Assembly: GCF_000069185.1 (NCBI RefSeq)
Contig: NC_010397.1
Coordinates: 2,480,001 to 2,544,000 of the forward strand
DNA length: 64,000 bases
Origin: Mycobacteroides abscessus ATCC 19977
GTDB lineage: Bacteria; Actinomycetota; Actinomycetes; Mycobacteriales; Mycobacteriaceae
Direction: 5' to 3'
Below, one piece after another: positions 1 to 9,681 of this stretch; position 1 is the stretch's first letter; every line of letters starts with the position of its first letter. Below the pieces are notes generated by a model. That model saw nothing but the letters and a program-made list of their open reading frames with translations. It did no database searches and was not told the DNA's origin. The position numbers were made by a program, and so were the translations under genes.

Positions 1-210
1 CGGGACGATGAGCGAGTTGGCGGTGTCGGGACTGATCGGGTCGACCGTGGAGGTCGTCGATGCCGCGGATGGGCCCGATGCTCCCGATGTCGCCGACGGC
101 CCCGACGACGCCGGACCCTTCTGGCCGCCGCCGAACAGCGAACAGCCCGTCAGGACAACCGCCACACATGCCACGATCGCGGCCTTCCGAAATACCGATG
201 CGCTCATCAT
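1..210 (-). CDS. Sensor-type lipoprotein, 3' part outside the window
   Basis: The reading frame starts at tandem ATG codons (210 or 207) and stays open to the window edge, giving about 70 N-terminal residues. AAGGA lies about 8 nt upstream of the start. The N-terminus is a lipoprotein signal: a basic start, a hydrophobic core and a lipobox LTGC, followed by a Ser/Gly/Pro/Ala-rich linker. It starts 11 nt after the stop of the larger lipoprotein at 222-977 and has the same architecture, so the two are probably a tandem paralogous pair in one transcript. The folded domain lies outside the window, so membership of the PknH-like sensor family is inferred from the neighbour. Confidence 0.75.
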   Translation of the reverse strand, partial: MMSASVFRKAAIVACVAVVLTGCSLFGGGQKGPASSGPSATSGASGPSAASTTSTVDPISPDTANSLIVP

Positions 211-221
211 GGCCGGTCCTT

Positions 222-977
222 TCACTGCGGGATCCATGCGGCGATCCGGTCGGTAATAGTCGTCACGCCCGGCACACCATCGCCGTACTGGCACAGGTAC
301 GCCCCGAAGAGCACGTTGTTCTTGTTGCGGAAGTCAAAGAAGCAGCGCCAGGGTGTGCGCTGGAGCGCCTGGAGTTGGGTCCATTTGGCCGTGTTGTCGG
401 AGATCTCCGCGATATTGCTGATGGTCCACTTCTGGTCTTGTTTGGTGATCTCAGCGCCCACGCACGTCTTCGCCGCGGACTTGGGGAACGCATGGACGAA
501 GGCTGTCGCCGCCTCCTCGCGGGTGGGGTAGAGAACCGCTACCTGACTCACGATGTACGCGGTCCGGTCCTTGGTCTCGCGATAGTAATTCCACCGGTAG
601 GTGGTCCATTCCGATCCCAGTTGACTGGCAGTTGGAATGTCCAGCGCCGCGCAGTCGGGCGCGCCACCGATCTGATCGGTCGGCGGCGATGAATCGTTGT
701 TGTCGTACTCCAGCGTGGTGCCGAGAATCTTGCCGACATCAGCACGTGAGCCCAAGATCGATTCGATCTTGTCCGGCGTCACCACCAGCGGTGGCGGGGC
801 GGGCGCCTTGGTGGTGGTGGGGACGGATGGGGGCGCCGAGGTGCCGGCTGTCATCGGCATCTCCGCGGTAGTGGTGGACGGCGCCGCCACCGGCTTGATT
901 CCTTCGCTGGGTTGAGTGCACCCCGCCATCAGCACCGCGGTCGTGACCGCACACCCCAACGTCATTCCATACCGCAT
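222..977 (-). CDS. Sensor-domain lipoprotein (PknH extracellular-domain-like)
   Basis: A 251-residue exported lipoprotein. The ATG at 977 was chosen because AGGAGG sits 6 nt upstream and the protein then begins with a proper signal ending in lipobox LMAGC. After a Thr/Pro/Ala-rich linker (about residues 25-65) comes a globular domain with four Cys, in the contexts PDCAA, KTCVG, WRCFF and YLCQY. This fits the two-disulfide sensor domain of mycobacterial PknH and related lipoproteins. There is no kinase domain or membrane anchor other than the lipid. The ligand is unknown. It is probably co-transcribed with the lipoprotein 11 nt downstream and is divergent from the urease operon. Confidence 0.75.
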   Translation of the reverse strand: MRYGMTLGCAVTTAVLMAGCTQPSEGIKPVAAPSTTTAEMPMTAGTSAPPSVPTTTKAPAPPPLVVTPDKIESILGSRADVGKILGTTLEYDNNDSSPPTDQIGGAPDCAALDIPTASQLGSEWTTYRWNYYRETKDRTAYIVSQVAVLYPTREEAATAFVHAFPKSAAKTCVGAEITKQDQKWTISNIAEISDNTAKWTQLQALQRTPWRCFFDFRNKNNVLFGAYLCQYGDGVPGVTTITDRIAAWIPQ

Positions 978-1125
978 GTGCACCCTCCTGATCGACTCCA
1001 TACACACCGCGAGCTCGGGAAGATTCTTGCATCCACGATCTTGGCCGCGTCGCGAAACCTCATCACCGCCTGTGCGGCGTCTGTGAGAGTGCCGGGCCGC
1101 CCGGATCGTGGCAGGATCGCCCCTT

Positions 1126-1428
1126 ATGCGATTGACCCCGCACGAGCAGGAACGGCTGCTCATCTCCTATGCGGCGGAATTGGCGCGGCGGCGCCGATCC
1201 CGAGGCCTACTGCTCAACCACCCCGAAGCCATCGCGATCATCACCGATCATCTGCTGGAGGGTGCGCGCGATGGCCGTACCGTCGCGGAGCTGATGGTCA
1301 GCGGCCGTGAGGTGCTCGGACGTGACGATGTCATGGACGGCGTGCCCGAGATGATCCCGGATGTTCAGGTGGAGGCCACCTTTCCCGACGGCACCAAACT
1401 CGTCACCGTGCATCACCCGATCGGATGA
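1126..1428 (+). CDS. ureA: Urease gamma subunit UreA
   Basis: 100 residues, the usual length of a separate UreA. The start [12 protein letters not shown] and the segment [14 protein letters not shown] are hallmark gamma-subunit sequence. With UreB and UreC it forms the cytoplasmic nickel enzyme that hydrolyses urea to ammonia and carbamate. This is the first gene of ureABCFGD. Its stop overlaps the ureB start as ATGA, so translation is coupled. The ATG at 1126 is preferred over one 18 nt upstream because it gives the family N-terminus, although the Shine-Dalgarno is weak. Confidence 0.97.
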   Translation: MRLTPHEQERLLISYAAELARRRRSRGLLLNHPEAIAIITDHLLEGARDGRTVAELMVSGREVLGRDDVMDGVPEMIPDVQVEATFPDGTKLVTVHHPIG

Positions 1429-1757
1429 GCCAGATGATTCCCGGCGAATACCTGTTCGCATCCGACGATATCGAGCTCAACGCGGGTGCGATCGTCATCG
1501 AACTCGAGGTCGTGAACACCGGCGACCGCCCGGTCCAGGTGGGCAGTCATGTGCACTTCCCGCAATCCAATCCGGCGCTCGACTTTGACCGCGCGGCCGC
1601 CCACGGTCATCGGCTCCACATTCCGGCGGGCACCGCGGTGCGCTTTGAACCCGGTGTCGCACAACGCGTTGAGCTGGTGCCCTTGCGCGGTCGCCGCGAG
1701 GTGCACGGGCTGACCCTGGACGCACCCGGGCAGCTCGATGGCGGTGATCCGACGTGA
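1425..1757 (+). CDS. ureB: Urease beta subunit UreB
   Basis: Up to 110 residues. The beta subunit has a structural role in the (UreABC)3 assembly. Family sequence is clear: MIPGEYLF near the start, [17 protein letters not shown] in the middle and GTAVRFEPG in the C-terminal half. The ATG at 1425 overlaps the ureA stop by 4 nt. The ATG at 1434 gives the commoner MIPGE start, so the exact start is open. The 3' end overlaps ureC by 4 nt, so the three structural genes are translationally coupled. Confidence 0.97.
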   Translation: MSQMIPGEYLFASDDIELNAGAIVIELEVVNTGDRPVQVGSHVHFPQSNPALDFDRAAAHGHRLHIPAGTAVRFEPGVAQRVELVPLRGRREVHGLTLDAPGQLDGGDPT

Positions 1758-3487
1758 CCAGGCTGACGCGGGAGCATTACGCGAAGCTTTACGGCCCGAC
1801 GACAGGCGATCGCATCCGCCTGGCCGATACCGATCTGATCATCGAGATCACCGAAGACCGTTGCGGCGGACCTGGTTTGGCCGGTGAGGAGGCGGTCTTC
1901 GGTGGAGGCAAGGTGTTACGGGAGTCGATGGGGCAGAGCCGCCTCACCCGTGCCGGCGGCGCTCCGGATACCGTTATCACCGGTGCGATCATCATCGACC
2001 ACTGGGGAATCATTAAGGCCGACATCGGTATCCGCGACGGTCGTATCGTCGGTATCGGCAAGGCGGGAAACCCGGACATCATGGACGGGGTGGACCCCGC
2101 CCTGATCGTGGGGCCGTCAACCGAGATCATCGCCGGTAACAACAGGATCGTGACTGCCGGCGGCATCGACTGTCACGTGCACTTCATCTGTCCACAGATC
2201 CTGCCGGAGGCGCTGAGTGGCGGCATCACCACGATGATCGGTGGCGGTACCGGGCCCGCCGAGGGTAGTAAGGCCACTACCGTCACACCGGGAGCTTGGC
2301 ATCTGGGCCGGATGCTACAGGCGCTCGACGGCTGGCCCATGAACATTCTGATGCTCGGCAAGGGGAATACCGTCAATCCAGATGCCATGTGGGAGCAATT
2401 GCGTGGCGGCGCAGCGGGTTTCAAACTGCACGAAGATTGGGGAACCACCCCGGCGGTGATCGACGCCTGCCTGCGGGTAGCGGACGAGGCCGACGTGCAA
2501 GTCGCCTTGCACTCGGACACTCTCAACGAGACCGGATTTGTGGAAGGCACACTGGCGGCGATCGGCGGGCGGGCGATCCACGCGTACCACACCGAGGGGG
2601 CCGGTGGCGGTCACGCGCCCGACATCATCACCGTCGCCAGCCACCCGAATGTCATGCCCAGTTCCACGAACCCGACTCGCCCGCACACGGTGAACACCCT
2701 CGACGAGCATCTCGACATGCTCATGGTTTGCCACCACCTCAACGCCGCAGTCCCGGAGGACCTGGCATTCGCGGAGAGCCGGATCCGGCCGTCCACCATC
2801 GCGGCCGAGGATCTGCTGCACGATATCGGGGCGATCTCGATGATCGGGAGCGACAGCCAGGCCATGGGGCGCATCGGCGAGGTGGTGATGCGAACATGGC
2901 AGACCGCGCATGTGATGAAGAAGCGCCGCGGCGCGCTGCCGGGAGATCCATCCGGGCCCAACGGAAACGACAACAACCGGGTACGCCGGTACGTCGCGAA
3001 ATACACGATCTGCCCGGCGATCACCCACGGCATCGATCACGAGATCGGCTCGGTGGAAGTGGGCAAGCTCGCCGATCTGGTGTTGTGGGAACCGGCGTTT
3101 TTCGGGGTGCGGCCGCATGCGGTCATCAAGGGCGGAGGCATCGTCTGGGCGGCAATGGGCGATGCCAACGCGTCCATTCCCACGCCGCAGCCGGTGTTCC
3201 CGCGCCCGATGTTCAGTGCCATGCATGCCGTCGCGGCGGGGCTGGCGGTGCATTTCGTATCGCCCACGGCCATCGAAGATGACCTGGCGGCCCGACTGGC
3301 GTTGCGGCGCAGACTGGTCCCAACTCGTGATGTTCGCAACCGTGGCAAGGCGGATCTGCCACTCAACGATGCCATGCCCGATATCCGGGTAGACCCCGAT
3401 ACCTTCACCGTGCGTATCGACGGCGAGGTATGGGAAGAGCATCCCGCTGCGGAATTACCTATGGCGCAACGATATTTCCTGTTCTGA
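1754..3487 (+). CDS. ureC: Urease alpha subunit UreC (catalytic)
   Basis: 577 residues; it carries the di-nickel active site. Visible ligands and catalytic positions are HVH (His141, His143), the lysine that is carbamylated (Lys224 in GFKLHEDWG, with His226), His253 in LHSDTLNE, His279 before EGAGGG, the flap His pair at 327-328 in MVCHHLN, and Asp367 in GSDSQAMGR. All key residues are present, so an active enzyme is expected. The GTG start at 1754 overlaps ureB by 4 nt. The TGA overlaps the ureF ATG. Full length with no frame break. Confidence 0.98.
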   Translation: MTRLTREHYAKLYGPTTGDRIRLADTDLIIEITEDRCGGPGLAGEEAVFGGGKVLRESMGQSRLTRAGGAPDTVITGAIIIDHWGIIKADIGIRDGRIVGIGKAGNPDIMDGVDPALIVGPSTEIIAGNNRIVTAGGIDCHVHFICPQILPEALSGGITTMIGGGTGPAEGSKATTVTPGAWHLGRMLQALDGWPMNILMLGKGNTVNPDAMWEQLRGGAAGFKLHEDWGTTPAVIDACLRVADEADVQVALHSDTLNETGFVEGTLAAIGGRAIHAYHTEGAGGGHAPDIITVASHPNVMPSSTNPTRPHTVNTLDEHLDMLMVCHHLNAAVPEDLAFAESRIRPSTIAAEDLLHDIGAISMIGSDSQAMGRIGEVVMRTWQTAHVMKKRRGALPGDPSGPNGNDNNRVRRYVAKYTICPAITHGIDHEIGSVEVGKLADLVLWEPAFFGVRPHAVIKGGGIVWAAMGDANASIPTPQPVFPRPMFSAMHAVAAGLAVHFVSPTAIEDDLAARLALRRRLVPTRDVRNRGKADLPLNDAMPDIRVDPDTFTVRIDGEVWEEHPAAELPMAQRYFLF

Positions 3488-4131
3488 TGGATTCGGCACA
3501 TACAACCGCGCTGCTGCTGTCGCTCGCCGACTCCCGGTTACCCACCGGTTCACACATACATTCCGGTGGGGTAGAGGAAGCCATCGCGCAGGGGCTCGTC
3601 CGGGACTGTGCGACGCTCATGGCATATCTGCGTCGGCGTATCCGCACCCACGGCCTGGTCGCCGGCTCTATCGCGGCCGCCGTCACTACCGGTCGGCTGG
3701 ATCCGGCGCGGGCTGACGCCGAGACGGATGCGCGCACACCGTCCCGGGCAGCCCGGGACGCTTCCCGCGCCCAGGGCCGCGGGCTGCGGCGCCTAGCCGG
3801 AATCGCCTGGCCCCATATCGATTGGAGCCCGCACGGCCGGCATCCTCATCTGGCGGTCGTCTACGGCGTCGTTGGTGCGGCAACGGGGCTGAGCGGGCGT
3901 GATATCGCCCTCGTGGTCGTCTACACCACACTGACCGGGTCGGCTACCGCCGGACAACGGCTGCTGGCGCTGGACCCCGCCGAGGTGGCGGTGGGCACAC
4001 TGGAACTGACGGGCCTGTGCGAGCAGACGGCTACCCTGGCCGCCACCGAGTTGGCCAGTCTGTCCGACCCGCTGCTGGACGTGCTCGCCGAGCAGCACCT
4101 GACACGTGAACGCCCGCTTTTTGTTTCGTAG
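3487..4131 (+). CDS. ureF: Urease accessory protein UreF
   Basis: 214 residues. UreF helps load nickel into apo-urease together with UreD and UreG. The segment SLADSRLPTGSHIHSGG near the N-terminus is typical of UreF. The ATG at 3487 shares a base with the ureC stop (TGATG), so starts further upstream inside ureC were rejected. The Ala/Arg-rich middle is variable in this family. The gene order ureC-ureF-ureG-ureD with no ureE matches the mycobacterial arrangement. Confidence 0.94.
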   Translation: MDSAHTTALLLSLADSRLPTGSHIHSGGVEEAIAQGLVRDCATLMAYLRRRIRTHGLVAGSIAAAVTTGRLDPARADAETDARTPSRAARDASRAQGRGLRRLAGIAWPHIDWSPHGRHPHLAVVYGVVGAATGLSGRDIALVVVYTTLTGSATAGQRLLALDPAEVAVGTLELTGLCEQTATLAATELASLSDPLLDVLAEQHLTRERPLFVS

Positions 4132-4152
4132 TCCTCACAAGATTGGATCGTT

Positions 4153-4845
4153 ATGCCACCGCACTTGATAGACGGCCAGCCCCACCAGCACATCGACCGG
4201 CCGCGACGCGTTCGTCAGCCGGGGGAGCCGCTGCGCATCGGTATCGGTGGGCCGGTGGGGTCGGGCAAAACCGCGCTGGTCGCCGCGCTGTGCCGCACCT
4301 TGCGCGACGAAATCTCCGTCGCGGTCCTAACCAACGACATCTACACGACAGAAGACGCCGACTTCCTGCGCCGCCATGCGGTGCTGCCCGACGAGCGCAT
4401 CACGGCGGTGCAGACCGGCGGCTGTCCGCACACCGCCATCCGCGACGACATCACGGCGAACCTCGACGCGATCGAGGATCTGATCGCCACCAACGAGCCG
4501 CTAGACCTCATCCTCGTCGAATCGGGTGGCGACAATCTCACCGCTACCTTCTCCTCCGGGCTGATCGACGTGCAGATCTTCGTCATCGATGTCGCGGGCG
4601 GCGATAAGGTGCCGCGCAAGGGTGGTCCCGGCGTGACCTTCTCGGATCTACTGGTGATCAACAAGACCGATCTGGCACCGATGGTCGGCGCGGATCTCAC
4701 CGTGATGGCGCGCGATGCCGCGGCCGTGCGCGAGGGCCGGCCGACGGCGATGATCTCGTTGACCGAGGACCCCGCGGCTTCCGAGGTGTTGGCCTGGGTG
4801 CGTGCGCATCTCACCGAGGCGCACCAAACGGACCATGCGCACTGA
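4153..4845 (+). CDS. ureG: Urease accessory GTPase UreG
   Basis: 230 residues, a SIMIBI-class GTPase that delivers nickel during urease maturation. The P-loop GPVGSGKT is at residues 33-40. The nickel-binding Cys-Pro-His motif is in TGGCPH (residues 88-93). NKTDL is the guanine-specificity motif. The N-terminal 25 residues contain several His, which might help bind nickel where UreE is missing; this is inference. A 21-nt gap separates it from ureF, and its last 11 nt overlap ureD. Confidence 0.97.
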   Translation: MPPHLIDGQPHQHIDRPRRVRQPGEPLRIGIGGPVGSGKTALVAALCRTLRDEISVAVLTNDIYTTEDADFLRRHAVLPDERITAVQTGGCPHTAIRDDITANLDAIEDLIATNEPLDLILVESGGDNLTATFSSGLIDVQIFVIDVAGGDKVPRKGGPGVTFSDLLVINKTDLAPMVGADLTVMARDAAAVREGRPTAMISLTEDPAASEVLAWVRAHLTEAHQTDHAH

Positions 4846-5482
4846 CGTCCACATCATCGCGGAGAAGGGCCGGCTCCCTCGGCTGCGCTGCACGGGCAGT
4901 CTGCAGGGGCGAATCACCGACACCGATACCGTCCATCTCGTCGGCGTGGCCGCTAGTCCACTGGGGGGTGACGAGATCTCGGTGCGAATCGAGGTCGGTG
5001 AAGGCGCGATGCTGCGCGTGCGGTCGGTGGCGGCAGCTGTGGCGCTGCCCGGCCGCGAAAACCTAAGGTCGTTCGCGACATGGGACTGTGCGGTGGCCGG
5101 GCTGCTGGATCTGGACCCGGCGCCAACCATTGTGGCGGCCAACGCTTCTCACCATTCTCATGTCACCGTTCGGGGATCAGTCGGTGTCGGCCTGCGGCTG
5201 CGGGAGCGGGTGCAGATCGGCAGGGCGGGGGAGTCATCGGGATTCTGGAGCGGCCAACTCGACGCCGACATCGGCGCTACGCCGTTGCTGCGGCATCGCG
5301 TTGAACTCGGTACCGGATCGGTGACCGACGACGAACTGGGCCGGCCCCTGGCGTTGATCAGTGAATTGCGCTATCCAGCAACGGATTCCATTGAACAGCT
5401 CCCGACAGGCGGCACACTGCTGGGTCTGGCCGGAGACGCCACCCTGCTCACCTGGCAGGGGCAGCGTCTACCGCCCGACTGA
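4835..5482 (+). CDS. ureD: Urease accessory protein UreD
   Basis: 215 residues. UreD (UreH) binds apo-urease and recruits UreF and UreG for nickel insertion. The ATG at 4835 overlaps the ureG end and gives [10 protein letters not shown] followed by the beta-rich UreD fold. Landmarks are [22 protein letters not shown] and a late [12 protein letters not shown] segment. The length is close to mycobacterial UreD and shorter than enterobacterial UreD. It is the last gene of the operon and ends 10 nt from the convergent ndh. Confidence 0.92.
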   Translation: MRTDVHIIAEKGRLPRLRCTGSLQGRITDTDTVHLVGVAASPLGGDEISVRIEVGEGAMLRVRSVAAAVALPGRENLRSFATWDCAVAGLLDLDPAPTIVAANASHHSHVTVRGSVGVGLRLRERVQIGRAGESSGFWSGQLDADIGATPLLRHRVELGTGSVTDDELGRPLALISELRYPATDSIEQLPTGGTLLGLAGDATLLTWQGQRLPPD

Positions 5483-5492
5483 CGACATCCGT

Positions 5493-6947
5493 CTAGCTTG
5501 CTGCCTTTTCCTTGTCGGGCTGCGTGGTCGGCTCCTCGTCGCCGTTCTTTTCCGCGACGAGCTCCTCGAGTTGATCCAGACGTGTTCGCGCCCAAGCCTG
5601 CTGCTCGGTGATCGCCATTTGACCGCGCGAGCGGGTAACAAACGCAATCGACCACAGGATCAGGGTCACCAAGCGATTCTTGAAGCCGACGAGATAGACC
5701 AGGTGCAGCGCCAGCCAGCTGAGCCAGGCGATGAATCCGCTGAACTCAATCTTTCCGATCTTGACCACTGCGCTGTACCGCGACACGGTGGCCATCGAGC
5801 CCTTGTCGAAGAACTTGAATGGCGCACGCTCAGCGGGGCTGCGCCCCTTGAGCTCGGCCTTGATCTGTTTGGCGGCGTAGCGTCCGCCCTGGATGGCACC
5901 CTGTGCCACCCCGGGCACGCCGTCGACGGCCATCATGTCGCCGACCACGAACACGTTGGGGTGTCCCGGAATCGATAGATCGGGTCCCACCTTGACGCGT
6001 CCGGCGCGGTCCAGCTCGACGCCGGACTGTTCGGCCAGATTCTTGCCCAGCGGGCTCGCCGATACGCCGGCCGACCACACCTTGCACCAGGATTCGATGC
6101 GTTCGATCGAGCCGTCGGCATGTTTGACGGTCAGCCCGTTACGGTCGACGTCGGTAACCATGGCGCTGAGCTGGATTTCGACGCCCAGCTTCTCCAAACG
6201 CTTGCGCGCCTTGTCACCGAGCTTCGGGCCGAAGGGCGGCAGCACCGCCGGCGCGGCGTCCAGCAGGATGACACGCGCGTCGGTGGGATCGATATGACGG
6301 AAGGTGCCCTTGAGGGTCTCGTTGGCCAGCTCGGCGATCTGTCCGGCCATCTCCACACCGGTCGGGCCGGCCCCGACCACGGTGAAGGTCATCAGCTTGC
6401 GGCGCCGGACCGGGTCGCTGGAACGTTCGGCCTGTTCGAATGCGCCGAGAATGCGCCCGCGCAGTTCCAGGGCATCATCGATGGACTTCATGCCCGGGGC
6501 CCATTCGGCGAAATGGTCGTTTCCGAAGTAGGACTGGCCCGCTCCGGCCGCCACGATCAGGCTGTCATAGGGCGTTGAATAGTCATGCCCGAGCAGCGAG
6601 GAATGTACGACCTGCTTCTCCAGGTCGATGCTCGTCACATCGCCGAGAACGACCTGAGCGTTGTCCTGATCCTTGAGGATCTGCCGGGTGGGGGGAGCGA
6701 TCTCACCCTCGGAGATGATGCCGGTGGCCACTTGATACAGCAGCGGCTGGAACAGGTGATGGGTCGTACGTGCGATCAGTGTCACGTCGGCGTTGGCGCG
6801 TTTGAGTGTCTTGGCAGCGGTCAGGCCGCCGAACCCCGATCCGATGATCACGACTCGGTGTTTCGGCGTCAGCGCGTCCTGGATCTTGGGCTGCGGATTG
6901 GCCGCGACAGGCGCCGCAGCACCAGCGGCGTCTGGTGTCGTGCTCAT
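5493..6947 (-). CDS. ndh: Type II NADH dehydrogenase (NDH-2)
   Basis: 484 residues. A single-subunit, non-proton-pumping FAD enzyme that passes electrons from NADH to menaquinone at the inner face of the membrane. The FAD motif GSGFGG is at residues 36-41, and a second dinucleotide motif VVGAGPTGVEMAG binds NADH. The hydrophobic stretch near the C-terminus (FIAWLSWLALHLVYLVGF) is the usual membrane-association segment. GAGGAG 7 nt before the ATG at 6947 supports this start. The urease-ndh convergence matches the M. tuberculosis order Rv1853-Rv1854c. Confidence 0.95.
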   Translation of the reverse strand: MSTTPDAAGAAAPVAANPQPKIQDALTPKHRVVIIGSGFGGLTAAKTLKRANADVTLIARTTHHLFQPLLYQVATGIISEGEIAPPTRQILKDQDNAQVVLGDVTSIDLEKQVVHSSLLGHDYSTPYDSLIVAAGAGQSYFGNDHFAEWAPGMKSIDDALELRGRILGAFEQAERSSDPVRRRKLMTFTVVGAGPTGVEMAGQIAELANETLKGTFRHIDPTDARVILLDAAPAVLPPFGPKLGDKARKRLEKLGVEIQLSAMVTDVDRNGLTVKHADGSIERIESWCKVWSAGVSASPLGKNLAEQSGVELDRAGRVKVGPDLSIPGHPNVFVVGDMMAVDGVPGVAQGAIQGGRYAAKQIKAELKGRSPAERAPFKFFDKGSMATVSRYSAVVKIGKIEFSGFIAWLSWLALHLVYLVGFKNRLVTLILWSIAFVTRSRGQMAITEQQAWARTRLDQLEELVAEKNGDEEPTTQPDKEKAAS

Positions 6948-7070
6948 CGATCACTCCTCATCGAATAGTGTCTCAACTGCGGTTATGCACCTTGGCTGAC
7001 ACTTTGTCCAACACCCCAACCGTAGTCGGGATTTCCCGGCACGTCGCGTCAGTTAGTTTAGCGAAATATC

Positions 7071-7676
7071 TCACATGACCTCGGGTTGCCAGCCTGGATC
7101 ACGTCCGGACATAGCCAGCATGCGATCGAAACGGGGCGCATCCGGGGCCACTGACACGCGCGGGCCGAACAGGCCTGGTATGCCGCCGTCAGATGCCAGG
7201 TCGGTGATGAACCCGAAAAGGCCAGGATCTGTCCCCTCGGGCAACTCGAACGGCTGACCGGTCGCGACCGCCAAATCCCAACCGTGCAGGACCAATTCGT
7301 CGAGGGCCACCATCGCCACCTGATGGTTGGGCATCACGTTGCCGGCGATCGTCGATGTGCCTTCCCACGACACGGGTCGCTCCCACACTTCGACCAGATC
7401 GGCAAGCCGCCGCGGTAGCGATGTGCGCCACTGCGGATCGAGGTCCTCGGTGAACGACGGTCCCGACGACACGAAGCCCGCCGCGGCAGCTTCCGCCGGG
7501 GCCGCGGCGTACCGGAACGCCAGTGACAGCCCCATCACATGGTTCACCAGCGCACGAACGGTGAGTTCGGTGCACGGTGTGGGGTTGTCCAAGGCGCTGT
7601 CGGAGATGCCGGGCAGCAGGGCTGCGACGGCCGAGGCCGCGGGTCGCAAACTGAACGGTATCTCCACATCACCCAT
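7071..7676 (-). CDS. TIGR03086-type DinB/maleylpyruvate-isomerase-like protein
   Basis: About 201 residues from the ATG at 7676. A TTG at 7718 is also possible, because that reading starts right at the previous stop. The pattern CTELTVRALVNHVMGLSLAF with a later LDELVLHGWDLAVATG is typical of the TIGR03086 mycothiol-dependent metalloenzyme-like family, whose His residues bind metal in a four-helix bundle. The substrate is unknown. It lies between ndh and the oxidoreductase, which are neighbours in M. tuberculosis, so it looks like a lineage-specific insertion or a gene lost there. It probably shares a transcript with 7719-8702. Confidence 0.8.
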   Translation of the reverse strand: MGDVEIPFSLRPAASAVAALLPGISDSALDNPTPCTELTVRALVNHVMGLSLAFRYAAAPAEAAAAGFVSSGPSFTEDLDPQWRTSLPRRLADLVEVWERPVSWEGTSTIAGNVMPNHQVAMVALDELVLHGWDLAVATGQPFELPEGTDPGLFGFITDLASDGGIPGLFGPRVSVAPDAPRFDRMLAMSGRDPGWQPEVM

Positions 7677-7718
7677 CCTGCCCGAAGGCCGGTGAGGTGC
7701 GGGCGATGATGCCGTCAA

Positions 7719-8702
7719 CTAGTTCTTGAACAGCGGGCGAAGAGTGTTACCGATCAGCTCCACCACACCCGGCAGATGCCCGGTGGCGGGCGCGTTCAGG
7801 GTGACGGAGTCGATGCCCTGGTCCAGGACCCGGGTCTGCACCTGCTCGGCGATCTCCTCGGGGTTGCCCACCAGGGTGCGCCCGAGCACCTGAGCCCGGG
7901 CCTCGTCCGGCAGGGTGTCCAGATCGATGCCGTTCTGGCTCAGCTGCGAGGCAGCCAGTTTCCATGCCGTCGCCGAATCGTCATCGATGAAGACGGAGAA
8001 GAAGGCCGACGTTTCCAGCGTCGACGGATCGCGCCCGGCCTCTTCGCAGCGCTGCCGCAGCACCGTCAGCTTGTGTGGAATCTCATCCAGCGAGCTGAGC
8101 AGGTTCAGGTGGTCGGCGTACTTGACCGCTAAACCGAAGGTCTTCTTCTCGCCGCTGCCGCCGATCATGATCGGAATGTTCGGCCGGAGCCGCGGCTCGT
8201 TAAGCGCCGATTCGGTGCGGTAGTACTTGCCCTCGAAGGTGGGACGCTCCCCGCGGAGCATCGGCGGAATGATCTCCAAGGCCTCGGTCAACCGCTCGAA
8301 GCGGTCGGTGAAGGTGCCGAACTCGAATCCGAGCTGCTGATGCTCCAGTTCGAACCATCCGGCACCGATGCCCAGGATCGCGCGCCCGCCGCTGACGACG
8401 TCCAGCGTGGTGACCGCCTTGGCGAGCAGGGCCGGGTTGCGGTACGTGTTGCCGGTGACCAGCGTGGAGAGCTGGATGGTGCTGGTGGCACTCGCGAGAG
8501 CGCCCAGCGCCGTGTACGCCTCGAGCATGGGCTGGTCTGGGGTGCCGATCATGGGCAGCTGATAGAAGTGATCCATCACGAAGACCGTGTCGAAGCCCGA
8601 CGCCTCTGCCTCGCGCACCTGTTTGACAACGGTGGGGAAGAGTTCGGCGACACCGGTGCCGTAGGAGAAGTTGGGAATCTGATATCCGAGCCGAATGGTC
8701 AC
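7719..8702 (-). CDS. LLM-class F420-dependent oxidoreductase (Rv1855c-like)
   Basis: 327 residues with a luciferase-like TIM barrel. Typical segments are TVFVMDHFYQLP, STLVTGNTYRNPALLAK, GRAILGIGAGWFELEH and IPIMIGGSGEKKT, which point to the F420-binding branch of the superfamily. The substrate cannot be read from sequence. By order it is the counterpart of Rv1855c. It follows the SDR on the same strand, but a 24-bp palindrome lies between them, so the two may not share a full transcript. Confidence 0.9.
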   Translation of the reverse strand: MTIRLGYQIPNFSYGTGVAELFPTVVKQVREAEASGFDTVFVMDHFYQLPMIGTPDQPMLEAYTALGALASATSTIQLSTLVTGNTYRNPALLAKAVTTLDVVSGGRAILGIGAGWFELEHQQLGFEFGTFTDRFERLTEALEIIPPMLRGERPTFEGKYYRTESALNEPRLRPNIPIMIGGSGEKKTFGLAVKYADHLNLLSSLDEIPHKLTVLRQRCEEAGRDPSTLETSAFFSVFIDDDSATAWKLAASQLSQNGIDLDTLPDEARAQVLGRTLVGNPEEIAEQVQTRVLDQGIDSVTLNAPATGHLPGVVELIGNTLRPLFKN

Positions 8703-8770
8703 TCGGCCAGCCTACGCCCGATCCGCCGGTGTGGCATTACGGTCTTGCCCTGCAAGGCAATTCGGCATAT

Positions 8771-8794
8771 CAAGCTGGAGTGCACTCCAGCTTG
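8771..8794. repeat. Perfect 24-bp palindrome between SDR and oxidoreductase genes
   Basis: Both halves (CAAGCTGGAGTG and its complement) match exactly. It starts 2 nt after the SDR stop in the direction of transcription. As RNA it could form a 10-bp stem with a TGCA loop. No T-run follows, so it is either a non-canonical terminator/attenuator or a dimeric-protein operator for the oxidoreductase. A weaker dyad, TTGCC-N6-GGCAA, lies at 8745-8760. Confidence 0.7.
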
Positions 8795-8796
8795 AG

Positions 8797-9480
8797 TCAG
8801 CTAACTCCGGCGGGAACCCCGCGGCTGACGTGCAGAGTCTGGCCGGTGATGTGCCGGGCCTGCGGGCTGGCCAGGAACAACGCCAGCCGGGCGATCTCGC
8901 CGGCAACGAGTTCGTGTGCGTCCTCGGTGCTGTCGAGGCCGTCGTAGTTGGCCTCCGCCGACTGTCCGGGGGCGATGGTGTTGATAGTGATGCCGCGGGT
9001 CCCCATCCGCTCGGCCTGCTCCGCGGTCCACGCGGAAAGTGCGGCCTTGGCGGCGGTGGTCGCACCCGACCGGTCGCGGGTGCCGAGGGTGCACAGATTG
9101 ATGATGGCCGCGCCCGAACGGAGGTGATCGCCTATGGCCTGCACGGTCAGCACCGCGGTGAGCACGCTCGACTCGTACCGTGACAGCCAGGCTTCGCCGG
9201 TGTCGGTGAGGGTGCCCAGGTGCGGGCCGGGCTCGCTCCAGACGGGATTAGGGATGTTGACGATGGCATCGAGGTGCTGAGGGAAGAGCTCGACGTTATC
9301 TTCCAAGCTGTCGGGGTCGGCGTTGTCGCACACGATGGCGTCGACCTCAAGCTCCTTGGCGGCGATTTCGAGTTCGTCGGCGTTGGGGCCGGTGATGACG
9401 ACCCGATGGCCGGCGTTGCGGAACTCTGCCGCCACCGCCCGGCCGACCTCGTTAACCGCTCCGGTTACCAGTACGTCCAT
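8797..9480 (-). CDS. SDR-family protein (Rv1856c-like), catalytic Tyr absent
   Basis: 227 residues from the ATG at 9480, which has GGAAGG upstream. The Rossmann nucleotide motif is TGAVNEVG (TGxxxxxG). Later elements IINLCTLGTRDRSG, GITINTIAPG and the C-terminal ITGQTLHVSRG are typical of classical SDRs. The YxxxK motif reads TTAAK: the Lys is present but the Tyr is Thr, and the usual Ser site is also changed. It may therefore bind NAD(P) without normal SDR chemistry. By order it corresponds to Rv1856c. It is divergent from modA. Confidence 0.85.
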   Translation of the reverse strand: MDVLVTGAVNEVGRAVAAEFRNAGHRVVITGPNADELEIAAKELEVDAIVCDNADPDSLEDNVELFPQHLDAIVNIPNPVWSEPGPHLGTLTDTGEAWLSRYESSVLTAVLTVQAIGDHLRSGAAIINLCTLGTRDRSGATTAAKAALSAWTAEQAERMGTRGITINTIAPGQSAEANYDGLDSTEDAHELVAGEIARLALFLASPQARHITGQTLHVSRGVPAGVS

Positions 9481-9681
9481 GGCGGTACCTTCCTCACCTT
9501 CTTGCAAGCCTTACCAATCTGAACCTGAAGCCAGGCCTGATCAGCTTGATCGTGACACAACCCGGACCTCATACCCCGGATTTGGCGGCCGGGTCGCACG
9601 GGTTTGACGCCCAATATTACTGGACGGTAGCAATACCCTTGACCACCGCGTATCGCCTCGGCTGCGGCTAGGGTTGTGGCG

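Noticed and set aside
2315..3442. Long open frame on the minus strand inside ureC
   Set aside because: It lies antisense to a fully conserved ureC, has no protein-family features and is His/Arg-rich as expected for a GC-rich shadow frame.
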